In this document: positions 24,249-31,749 of the stretch, piece by piece
How positions within the stretch are numbered: position 1 is the stretch's first letter
Layout: each line of letters opens with the position of its first letter
Assembly (NCBI GenBank): GCA_052034085.1
Contig: JBPOJA010000021.1
Coordinates: forward strand, 1 to 50,768
Direction of reading: 5' to 3'
Length of the DNA: 50,768 bases
From: UBA1426 sp052034085
GTDB lineage: Bacteria; Bacillota; Clostridia; Peptostreptococcales; Anaerovoracaceae
Notes under the pieces: generated by a model
The model's database searches: none
Seen by the model: the letters and a program-made list of their open reading frames with translations, nothing else
Told to the model about the DNA's origin: nothing
Made by a program: the position numbers and the translations under genes

Positions 24249-25925
24249 CTATTCCAGAATTATATCGTCTACACTTTTACCGGCGGGTATCATTGGAAGG
24301 ACCCGTTCCTCACAGTTGATTATGCAGTCAATAACTGTGGGCCCCCTGGTCTCTTTTGCCTCTTTTAGGGCTGCCATGAGCTCGTCCCTTGTTTCACATC
24401 TGATGCCTCTGGCGCCGAAAGCCTTTGCCAAAGCCACATAGTCAGTTTTTCTGTTTGGCACTGTATATGAAAGCCGCCCCTCGTAAAAGGACTGCTGCCA
24501 CTGATACACCATACCCAGAGCATTATTGTCGAACAAAACGGTGGTTATGGGCAGTTCATAACTTACGGAGGTACAGAGCTCATTTAAGTTCATGTGAAAA
24601 CTGCCGTCTCCGCTGATATGTACCACTTGGCTGCCCGGTCTTCCGACAGCTGCCCCGATGGATGCTCCATAACCATAGCCCATTGTTCCAAGTCCGCCTG
24701 AAGTGAGAAAGTCTCTGGGATTTTCAGCTCTGGAGTATTGTGCGGCCCACATCTGGTGCTGGCCCACATCTGTGGCCATAATAAAAGCACTGCCGAAAAC
24801 TTCATAGATATCTTCTATTATCTTATGTGGCTTAAGGCCCGGGCATGAAGCCGCAGGCACATATTCATTTGATTTCCTGAAATCAAGGATTTCATTCAGC
24901 CACGAATCCCTGTTTTTTTGTTCGATGAGGGGAAGGAGTTTCTCCACTACGGCTTTCACATCTCCTATGACACTGTAGTCAATGATAATATTTTTATTGA
25001 TTTCCGTAGGATCTATATCTATGTGAATTATTTTTGCGTTATTGGCGAATTTTTTGGTGTCGGTAGCAACCCTGTCAGAGAATCTGGCACCTATATTTAA
25101 AAGAACGTCGGCATTTTTTACGGCCCAGGAAGCTGATACGCTGCCATGCATTCCTATGATGCCCAGATTTTCAGGAGCTCCATGGGGGAGCACTCCGGTG
25201 GCCATAATGGTATGACAGCTGGGAAGAGATGCTTTCCTGATCAGCTGCTGTATAAAGTCAGATGCATTGGAAGCTACCACTCCACCGCCGTACAAAAGCA
25301 TAGGTCTTTGACTTTCGTTTATGACCCGGGCAATTTCCTCAAGGTTTTCTTCATTGATTTCAGGCACTTTTGACTTTCTGAGAATATCTTTTGAAGGTGC
25401 CTTGTACTCGTATTCGCATAGGGCTGCCGAAACATCCTTGGGTACATCAATCAGGACAGGGCCCGGCCTGTCGCTTGTAGCAATGGCAAAGGCTTTCCTG
25501 ACAGTGTCAGCAAGGTTTCTGACATCCCTTACTACGAAATTGTGTTTTGTGATTGGCATGGTAATGCCGGTGATAAAAACTTCCTGAAAGCTGTCCTTGC
25601 CCAGAAGGTCGGTGCCTACATTGCCTGTAATGGCAATAACAGGGATAGAATCCATATAAGCTGTGGCCAGACCTGTTACCAGATTGGTGGCTCCGGGTCC
25701 CGATGTAGCCAATACAACTCCCGGCTTTCCTGTAGAACGGGCATATCCGTCCGCTGCATGAGAGGCTCCTTGCTCGTGGGCAGTAAGTACGTGGTTAATT
25801 TTATCTCTGTACTTGTAAATAGCATCGTAAATATTAAGGACGGCCCCTCCAGGAAAGCCAAAGATGGTGTCAACACCGTGTTCCAGCAAAACTTCCATGA
25901 TGATCTCTGAACCATTTTTCTTCAT
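24249..25925 (-). CDS. ilvB: Acetolactate synthase large subunit
   Basis: A 558-residue TPP enzyme condensing pyruvate to acetolactate (or with 2-ketobutyrate). Visible are the TPP-activating Glu in HEQGASHAADGYAR near residue 51, SGPGATNLVTG, and the TPP/metal site GDGSFHMNLNEL...NNALGMVYQWQ near 450. AAGGAGG precedes the ATG by about 7 nt. It leads ilvBNCD from its own strong promoter. Confidence 0.96.
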   Translation of the reverse strand: MKKNGSEIIMEVLLEHGVDTIFGFPGGAVLNIYDAIYKYRDKINHVLTAHEQGASHAADGYARSTGKPGVVLATSGPGATNLVTGLATAYMDSIPVIAITGNVGTDLLGKDSFQEVFITGITMPITKHNFVVRDVRNLADTVRKAFAIATSDRPGPVLIDVPKDVSAALCEYEYKAPSKDILRKSKVPEINEENLEEIARVINESQRPMLLYGGGVVASNASDFIQQLIRKASLPSCHTIMATGVLPHGAPENLGIIGMHGSVSASWAVKNADVLLNIGARFSDRVATDTKKFANNAKIIHIDIDPTEINKNIIIDYSVIGDVKAVVEKLLPLIEQKNRDSWLNEILDFRKSNEYVPAASCPGLKPHKIIEDIYEVFGSAFIMATDVGQHQMWAAQYSRAENPRDFLTSGGLGTMGYGYGASIGAAVGRPGSQVVHISGDGSFHMNLNELCTSVSYELPITTVLFDNNALGMVYQWQQSFYEGRLSYTVPNRKTDYVALAKAFGARGIRCETRDELMAALKEAKETRGPTVIDCIINCEERVLPMIPAGKSVDDIILE

Positions 25926-25961
25926 GATGAACCTCCTTAATATTATTTTTTCTATAAATAA

Positions 25962-25999
25962 GCCTTTATCTCTTCAGAGACAAAGGCCTTAGGTCTTTG
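25962..25999 (-). promoter_or_regulatory. ilvB leader with two mutually exclusive hairpins
   Basis: In the minus-strand leader, arms 25999-25992/25988-25981 (8 bp, one mismatch) and 25987-25976/25973-25962 (12 bp, one G-U) share the segment 25981-25987, so only one can form. No U run follows, and no T-box or leader-peptide pattern was recognised. Confidence 0.4.
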
Positions 26000-26023
26000 T
26001 GAATCTGCAAATAATTGAGAAAT

Positions 26024-26052
26024 ATCATATAAAGAAGTTCTGAATTTGTCAA
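26024..26052 (-). promoter_or_regulatory. Promoter of ilvBNCD
   Basis: On the minus strand: consensus -35 TTGACA (26052-26047), a 17-nt spacer, and -10 TATGAT (26029-26024). It leaves a leader of about 90 nt before ilvB. Confidence 0.88.
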
Positions 26053-26071
26053 GGTTGTTTTATGAAAAAGA

Positions 26072-26100
26072 TTGTATTTCAAATGGGAAAACTATATAAT
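26072..26100 (+). promoter_or_regulatory. Promoter of the mreB-like gene
   Basis: -35 TTGTAT (26072-26077), a 17-nt spacer, and -10 TATAAT (26095-26100), 30 nt before the TTG start. It is divergent from the ilvB promoter. Confidence 0.8.
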
Positions 26101-26130
26101 GCATAGGAGTAAAAAACAGGAGGTAGCAAT

Positions 26131-27153
26131 TTGGGATTTTCAGACGAAATAGGGATTGATCTTGGAACAGCAAATATTCTTGTGTTCATAAAAGGCAAAG
26201 GGGTTGTCCTGGAAGAGCCTTCAGTTGTGGCTATAGACAGGGAAAACGGTTCCATTCTGGCGGTAGGAGAAGAAGCCAGACAGATGCTGGGCAGGACGCC
26301 GGGAAATATTATTGCCGTCAAGCCTTTGAGAGACGGTGTTATCTCTGATTACGATGTAACCGAGCGCATGATGAAGTATTTTATTCGCAGAACAGGCAAG
26401 GGCAGGAGATTTTTTAAGCCACGCATTATGATCTGCGTTCCTTCCGGTGTTACTGAAGTTGAAAAGAGGGCAGTCAAGGAAGCTGCCATGGAAGCAGGGG
26501 GTAAATATGTATACCTGATGGAGGAGCCTGTTGCTGCAGCCATCGGTGCCGGCCTGGATATATCCCAGCCCAACGGAATTATGATTGTCGATGTGGGTGG
26601 AGGGACAACTGATGTTGCGGTTATCGCTCTTGGGGGGATAGTTGCTTCCAATTCAATAAAAATTGCGGGAGAAACCTTTGACGAGGCCATAGTCAAATAC
26701 ATGAGGAAAGAGCATAAACTATACATAGGTGAAAGAACGGCGGAAGAACTTAAAATCAGTATAGGGACAGCATATCCGCGAGAAATGGTGGTTGTACAGG
26801 AGTGCAGGGGAAGAGACCTGATAACCGGCCTGCCTAAATCCATCGAAATTTCTTCAAAGCAGATAATGGAAGCCCTAGAAGAGCCCCTTGATGCAATATG
26901 CGATACCATACACGGCGTCCTGGAAAAAACACCGCCCGAATTGGCCGCTGATATTAGCAACAGGGGTATTATACTCTCGGGAGGAGGAGCTTTGTTGTAC
27001 GGCATGGACAGGAGAATTTCGCAAAGGACGGGTATTCAGGTGCATATTGCAGAAAACCCCAAATCCTGCGTAGCCATAGGTACCGGCCTAGCTTTGAACA
27101 ATATCAAAATTCTTGAGAAAAGCCGCATAGGCAAAGAACCTGCAAATTATTAA
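26131..27153 (+). CDS. mreB: MreB/Mbl-family actin-like cell-shape protein
   Basis: A 340-residue bacterial actin. Phosphate loops IGIDLGTANILVF (residue 7) and IVDVGGGTTDVAVIALGG (near 155), the adenosine-contacting GIILSGGGALLYGMD (near 282), and EEPVAAAIGAGL match MreB. Such filaments guide wall synthesis under the membrane. The TTG start has AGGAGG 8 nt upstream. It is not in an mreBCD cluster, so it is likely an extra paralogue (Mbl or MreBH type); which one cannot be said. An RNA methyltransferase gene follows after 12 nt. Confidence 0.92.
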   Translation: MGFSDEIGIDLGTANILVFIKGKGVVLEEPSVVAIDRENGSILAVGEEARQMLGRTPGNIIAVKPLRDGVISDYDVTERMMKYFIRRTGKGRRFFKPRIMICVPSGVTEVEKRAVKEAAMEAGGKYVYLMEEPVAAAIGAGLDISQPNGIMIVDVGGGTTDVAVIALGGIVASNSIKIAGETFDEAIVKYMRKEHKLYIGERTAEELKISIGTAYPREMVVVQECRGRDLITGLPKSIEISSKQIMEALEEPLDAICDTIHGVLEKTPPELAADISNRGIILSGGGALLYGMDRRISQRTGIQVHIAENPKSCVAIGTGLALNNIKILEKSRIGKEPANY

Positions 27154-27165
27154 AGTAAAGATGCC

Positions 27166-28305
27166 ATGGCAAAACTGGAACTGATAGCCACCGCCACTTT
27201 CGGGCTTGAGGCTGTGGTAAAAAGAGAAATTGAAAACCTGGGTTATAAGATAATAAACAGCGAAGATGGGAAGATAACTTTTTTGGGAGATGAAAGAGCT
27301 CTTGTAAAGGCAAATCTGTGTCTTCGTTCAGCAGACAGAGTCCTGGTCAAAATGGGAGAATTTGAGGCTTTTAGCTTTGAAGAACTTTTCCAGAAGACCG
27401 GGGCTTTGCCTTGGGAGGAGTGGATTACACCGGACGGAAGGTTTATTGTGAACGGAACTTCCGTGAAATCTCAGCTTTTCAGCGTGTCAGACTGCCAGGC
27501 CATAGTTAAAAAGTCAATAGTAGAGAGGCTGAAGAATTTTTATGCCATGGAGTGGTTTCCGGAAAGCGGTGCGGAATATCAGATTAAGGTTACCATTTTA
27601 AAGGACAGGGTTACATTAACTATTGATACCAGCGGTCCGGGGTTGCATAAAAGAGGATACAGGGTTAAGGATGTTGCAGCTCCGATGAAGGAGACCCTGG
27701 CCGCCGCATTGGTGCAGCTATCATTCTGGCGGAAGGACAGACTTCTGGCAGATCTTTTCTGCGGTTCGGGAACAATATGCATTGAAGCAGCCATGCTGGG
27801 AAGAAATATTGCTCCGGGCCTGACCAGAGAATTTGCAGCCGAAAGCTGGGAAGCTATTCCATCCAGACTATGGAAAGAAGAGAGAAAAGCGGCTTTTGAG
27901 AGAATAGACAATAAAAGCAGGCTCAGGATATTGGGGCTGGATAAAGATCCAAGAGCAGTTGAAGCAGCCAGAGCTAATGCCGAAGCGGCAGGAGTGGGCG
28001 ATTCAGTGAAGTTTCAGGTGAGGCTGGCAGAGAATTTTACAGCACCTGAGGAGTACGGTATAATTATCAGCAATCCTCCATACGGCGAGAGGATAGGTAA
28101 TAAAAAAGAGCTGGAGCAGATCTATAAATATTTAGGTGAGTTCATAAAATCAAATCTAACCTGGTCTTTATATCTGATTACGGCAGACAAGAATTTCGAA
28201 AAAATATTCAGGGAAGAGCCGGCAGACCGGAGAAGAAAACTTTATGCAGGCAGGCTGGAAACCTGTTATTATCAATACTATGGGATGCGCCCTCCGAAAG
28301 ATTAA
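27166..28305 (+). CDS. THUMP-domain class I RNA methyltransferase (YpsC/RlmL-N type)
   Basis: A 379-residue SAM-dependent methyltransferase. An N-terminal ferredoxin-like/THUMP region spans roughly residues 1-160. The SAM site DLFCGSGTICIEAAMLG is near 200, and the catalytic SNPPYGERIG motif near 304 is typical of N2-guanine methyltransferases acting on rRNA. It is probably co-transcribed with the mreB-like gene. The exact modified base is not determinable. Confidence 0.9.
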   Translation: MAKLELIATATFGLEAVVKREIENLGYKIINSEDGKITFLGDERALVKANLCLRSADRVLVKMGEFEAFSFEELFQKTGALPWEEWITPDGRFIVNGTSVKSQLFSVSDCQAIVKKSIVERLKNFYAMEWFPESGAEYQIKVTILKDRVTLTIDTSGPGLHKRGYRVKDVAAPMKETLAAALVQLSFWRKDRLLADLFCGSGTICIEAAMLGRNIAPGLTREFAAESWEAIPSRLWKEERKAAFERIDNKSRLRILGLDKDPRAVEAARANAEAAGVGDSVKFQVRLAENFTAPEEYGIIISNPPYGERIGNKKELEQIYKYLGEFIKSNLTWSLYLITADKNFEKIFREEPADRRRKLYAGRLETCYYQYYGMRPPKD

Positions 28306-28341
28306 ATTTTTCACATCTTGTATCTTTCATGCAAAAGTCTA

Positions 28342-28370
28342 TTGACAAGTCACATAAGCGATTCTATTAT
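28342..28370 (+). promoter_or_regulatory. Promoter of the OTC-carbamate kinase operon
   Basis: Consensus -35 TTGACA (28342-28347), a 17-nt spacer, and -10 TATTAT (28365-28370). The start codon is 61 nt downstream, with ARG-box-like operators in between. Confidence 0.9.
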
Positions 28371-28390
28371 ATAGCATATATATTCATTAC

Positions 28391-28418
28391 AAAGCATAAA
28401 AATGCATATTAATGCAAA
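28391..28418. promoter_or_regulatory. Two overlapping ARG boxes (ArgR operators)
   Basis: The 18-mer at 28401-28418 matches the ARG box TNTGNATWWWWATNCANA at all but the first position, with core palindrome TGCAT-ATTA-ATGCA. An overlapping 18-mer at 28391-28408 matches with two deviations and is offset 10 bp, one helical turn. Both lie in the leader just downstream of the -10. Confidence 0.75.
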
Positions 28419-28431
28419 TGGAGGTTTTATT

Positions 28432-29418
28432 ATGGCTCTTAATTTAAAAGGAAAAAGCATACTTACCCTGAAGGATTTTACCACAGAAGAGATCCGGTAT
28501 CTGCTGGATCTGGCTCACGACCTGAAGGCTAAGAAGAGGGGGGGCATAAGGGGGGAAATGCTGAAAGGCAAGCATATAGTTCTACTTTTTGACAAGACCT
28601 CCACAAGAACCAGATGTGCTTTTGAGGTGGCCTGCGCTGACGAAGGCGGCCATGTGACATTTCTCGACTCACAATCGTCTCAGATGAATGTCAAGGAGTC
28701 GATGGAAGACAGCGCAAAGGTACTGGGCAGATTCTTCGACGGAATTGAATACAGGGGTTACCAGCAGGAAGTTGTGGAAAACCTGGCTAAACATTCCGGC
28801 GTTCCGGTTTGGAACGGCCTGACAGACATGGACCATCCCACACAGATTCTTGCGGACCTGATGACATTGGAAGAGCATTGCACCAAACCCCTGAATGAAA
28901 TCAAACTGGTTTTCTGCGGTGACATAAGGAACAATATGAGTTATGCCTGGATGTATGGTGCTGCGAAGATGGGCATGCATTATGTGGCATACGGCCCCAG
29001 GGAACTGGTGGTTGATGAAGATGTTCTTTCGACGGCAAATGAAATAGCCGATTACACCGGCGCAGTTATAGAAATTACTGACGACCCTGCCTGCCTGAAG
29101 GGTGCCGATGCAGTGTATACCGATGTATGGGCGTCTATGGGTGAAGAGGCCTTGATTCCTGAAAGAGCGAAACTCCTTGCTCCATATAAAGTCACCATGG
29201 ATACTCTGGAAGCTACGGAGAATTTCGATGTGCTGTTCATGCACTGCCTGCCGTCGTTCCATGATTTTGAAACCAGAACAGCAAAGGAATGGATGGAGAA
29301 AGGGGTTGACATACGTGAAGTGACGGATGAAGTATTCAGAAGCCGCCACTCAATAGTTTTTTCAGAGACTGAAAACCGCATGCACACGGCAAAAGCAATT
29401 CTGATTGCAACACTATAG
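28432..29418 (+). CDS. arcB: Ornithine carbamoyltransferase
   Basis: A 328-residue transcarbamylase. The carbamoyl-phosphate site STRTRCAFEVA is near residue 55, HPTQILADLMTLEEH near 133, and the ornithine-site Cys in FMHCLPSFHD near 270. GGAGG lies 7 nt before ATG 28432; the longer frame to 28402 would start inside the operator. Carbamate kinase follows 31 nt later, which favours the catabolic direction (citrulline to ornithine plus carbamoyl phosphate), so arcB rather than argF, though sequence alone does not decide. No arginine deiminase gene is in the window. Confidence 0.92.
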   Translation: MALNLKGKSILTLKDFTTEEIRYLLDLAHDLKAKKRGGIRGEMLKGKHIVLLFDKTSTRTRCAFEVACADEGGHVTFLDSQSSQMNVKESMEDSAKVLGRFFDGIEYRGYQQEVVENLAKHSGVPVWNGLTDMDHPTQILADLMTLEEHCTKPLNEIKLVFCGDIRNNMSYAWMYGAAKMGMHYVAYGPRELVVDEDVLSTANEIADYTGAVIEITDDPACLKGADAVYTDVWASMGEEALIPERAKLLAPYKVTMDTLEATENFDVLFMHCLPSFHDFETRTAKEWMEKGVDIREVTDEVFRSRHSIVFSETENRMHTAKAILIATL

Positions 29419-29449
29419 ACAATTCTAAGAAAGACAGGATAAGGATATT

Positions 29450-30361
29450 ATGAAAAAAATAGTCATTGCCTTGGGCGGCAATGCTTTGAGGACGGAAAAA
29501 ACCGGCAAAACTCCTGAAGAACAGCTTCAGGTTGTAAGGCATACATGCAAATACATTGCAGACATCATCGCCATGGGAAATGAGGTCATACTGGTTCATG
29601 GAAACGGACCACAGGTCGGAGAAATAATGAAATTACCCGTACCCTTTGATGTGGCAGGGGCTATGAGCCAGGGCTATATAGGATACCAGATACAGCAGTC
29701 GCTTGGGGAAGAGCTTTTGAAACGGGGCATTGACAAGCCCGTTGTGAGTATAGTGACCCAGGTGCTGGTGGATCAGGATGATGAGGCTTTTAACAATCCG
29801 ACAAAACCTATAGGCTCTTTTTTCAGCGAAACAGAGGCGGAAAAACTTGCCAGGGAAAAAGGCTATGTAATGAAAGAAGATGCCGGCAGGGGCTTCAGAC
29901 AGGTTGTGGCTTCTCCTTTGCCCAAGGAAATAGTGGAAATTGATGTCATTGACAGAATATATCATGATGCTGTTGTCATTGCCGCAGGAGGCGGAGGCAT
30001 TCCCGTAATCAGGAACGGAAAAGGAGCTTTGGAGGGAATAGCAGCCGTTATTGACAAGGATCTTGCAGCGGAACTTCTGGCTGAAAAAATCGGGGCAGAT
30101 GTGCTGCTGATTCTGACTGCAGTCAAGGCAGTAGCCTTGAATTACAGAAAAGAAGACGAAAAATTGCTTGAGAAAATCAGTCCGGACGAATGCGAAGAGT
30201 ACATAAAGCAAGGGCATTTCGCCCCGGGAAGCATGCTGCCCAAAATAAAAGCTTCCGCAAAATTTGCAGGAAGCAAGGAAGGGCGGAAGGCCATAATAGC
30301 TTCTCTTGACCAGGCTCTTGATGCCCTTGAGGGAAGAAGCGGCACTCTTATCAGTATGTAA
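29450..30361 (+). CDS. arcC: Carbamate kinase
   Basis: A 303-residue amino-acid-kinase-fold enzyme making ATP from carbamoyl phosphate and ADP. KIVIALGGNALR, LVHGNGPQVGE, AAGGGGIPVI and AVIDKDLAAELLAEKIGAD are family signatures. Second gene of the operon behind the ARG-box promoter. Its stop codon directly abuts the stop of the convergent gene, with no room for a terminator. Confidence 0.95.
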   Translation: MKKIVIALGGNALRTEKTGKTPEEQLQVVRHTCKYIADIIAMGNEVILVHGNGPQVGEIMKLPVPFDVAGAMSQGYIGYQIQQSLGEELLKRGIDKPVVSIVTQVLVDQDDEAFNNPTKPIGSFFSETEAEKLAREKGYVMKEDAGRGFRQVVASPLPKEIVEIDVIDRIYHDAVVIAAGGGGIPVIRNGKGALEGIAAVIDKDLAAELLAEKIGADVLLILTAVKAVALNYRKEDEKLLEKISPDECEEYIKQGHFAPGSMLPKIKASAKFAGSKEGRKAIIASLDQALDALEGRSGTLISM

Positions 30362-31558
30362 TTACAGGACGTCTGTTTCTCCGCTGCCATCCAGTTTTCT
30401 CAAAATAAACAGTTTTATGCATGCCACTACCGGAACGGCAAGCACCATGCCGATCAGGCCAAAGAAATGTCCGCCGAAAGTTACTCCCAGCAAAACGAAA
30501 AGGGGATGTAGACCTGTGCTACCGCCGACAACTTTGGGCCCTATTATATTGCCATCTATCTGCTGTATGATAAGGAAAGCAAGGGCAGTGACAAGGGCTT
30601 TGGGAAAGCCCCCCATAAACAGCGCAACTATAATGGCGGGAATGGACCCGAACACCGGGCCAAAGTAGGGAATAACATTGGTAAGACCTGCAAAGCAGCC
30701 TAAAAGCACGGCAAAATCCACCTTAAGTATAGTTAAAACAATCGATGTGATAACAGCCACAATCAGCGCATCCAGCAGCTGGCCTCTCAGGAACCTGGAA
30801 AAAACCTCATCTATATCGCTTAAAGCATTGCTGATGCGTTCAGCGTTTTTCCCCGAAAAGAATGAGAGAAAGCCGTCATTCCATATGTTCATAAAATACT
30901 CTTTGTCTTTAATCAGATATATTGATACAACCAGGCCTAAAATGAGGTTAACCAGACTGCCGCCGGCGCCCATGATAAAACCGATAATAGCATCGGCGCT
31001 GAAGTTTTTCCCTATCCACTCGGCTATGTCATTGAGAACGGTGTAAATTTTATCCTCCAGCCCGCTCTGGGGGAGCGAATTCATGAAGTTGCGAAAGAGC
31101 TCTTCGTACTGTGCAAAATACAGTATGACACTTTCAAGCACATTGGTAAGGCCGGTGAAAACCAGGCGGCCTACTATCAGAAAAGCAAAAGAATATATCA
31201 GCAGGATGAACAGTGCAATTACAATCAGATAGGTGAGCATTATGCTGATAAGCCTGCGGGATTTAATCTGTTTTTCGGCCTTCTTCGCTGTCTTTGGTTT
31301 TCTGAAAAAGAATTTCCTGACCAGTTTTTTATCCACGGTTTCAACCAGGGGGGTAAACAGGTAGGCCAGAATCAACCCCACGAACAGTGGTGCCAGAGCC
31401 GAAATCACATTTCCAAGAAAACCCGTAAAAGCGGCAAATGTTGCGTTAAAGTTTTTAATCAGAAAATAGAGAATATAAAGCAGTCCTGCCGTGAAGACTA
31501 TATAGAAGGAGTATTTCATATACAGCTTGTCGCTGAGCAGTTCCCTGATTTTTTTCAT
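30362..31558 (-). CDS. AI-2E / PerM-family membrane permease
   Basis: A 398-residue protein with about eight predicted membrane helices and the conserved C-terminal stretch FAGLTNVIPYFGPVFGSIPA plus QQIDGNIIGPKVVGGSTGLHPLFVLLG, hallmarks of the AI-2E transporter-like superfamily (YtvI/PerM; some members are Na+/H+ antiporters). Substrate unknown. An N-terminal extension to 31582 is rejected in favour of ATG 31558 with GAGG 5 nt upstream. Convergent with arcC, stop to stop. Confidence 0.9.
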   Translation of the reverse strand: MKKIRELLSDKLYMKYSFYIVFTAGLLYILYFLIKNFNATFAAFTGFLGNVISALAPLFVGLILAYLFTPLVETVDKKLVRKFFFRKPKTAKKAEKQIKSRRLISIMLTYLIVIALFILLIYSFAFLIVGRLVFTGLTNVLESVILYFAQYEELFRNFMNSLPQSGLEDKIYTVLNDIAEWIGKNFSADAIIGFIMGAGGSLVNLILGLVVSIYLIKDKEYFMNIWNDGFLSFFSGKNAERISNALSDIDEVFSRFLRGQLLDALIVAVITSIVLTILKVDFAVLLGCFAGLTNVIPYFGPVFGSIPAIIVALFMGGFPKALVTALAFLIIQQIDGNIIGPKVVGGSTGLHPLFVLLGVTFGGHFFGLIGMVLAVPVVACIKLFILRKLDGSGETDVL

Positions 31559-31597
31559 GGTTACCTCTTGCCGGCTACACACCTTAGGATTTGTTTA

Positions 31598-31626
31598 ATC
31601 TTACCATTTGGGAGCCAATACATCAA
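31598..31626 (-). promoter_or_regulatory. Promoter of the AI-2E-family gene
   Basis: On the minus strand: -35 TTGATG (31626-31621), a 17-nt spacer, and -10 TAAGAT (31603-31598). Confidence 0.6.
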
Positions 31627-31662
31627 TAACTTAATCTGCAATCGAAGTTAGTTTGTGCGTAC

Positions 31663-31691
31663 TTGATAAAATCGCAGAATATATGTATAAT
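31663..31691 (+). promoter_or_regulatory. Promoter of PFOR gene
   Basis: -35 TTGATA (31663-31668), a 17-nt spacer, and -10 TATAAT (31686-31691), 58 nt before the start codon. Confidence 0.88.
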
Positions 31692-31749
31692 ATATGGCGT
31701 TATAAACCCTGATAATTAATTCGATTAAGTAATAGATAAGGAGAAAAAT

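Noticed and set aside
25926..26023. T-box leader upstream of ilvB
   Set aside because: The leader is too short and lacks the conserved T-box AGGGUGGnACCGCG-like sequence.
25965..26030. 20-codon Ile/Leu-rich leader peptide before ilvB (classical attenuation)
   Set aside because: Its ATG lies within the -10 hexamer of the only good promoter, so it would not be in the mRNA, and it has no ribosome site.
26131..27153. DnaK/Hsp70-type protein
   Set aside because: The actin-fold motifs are shared, but the 340-residue length and the MreB-specific loops fit MreB/Mbl, and the Hsp70 substrate domain is absent.
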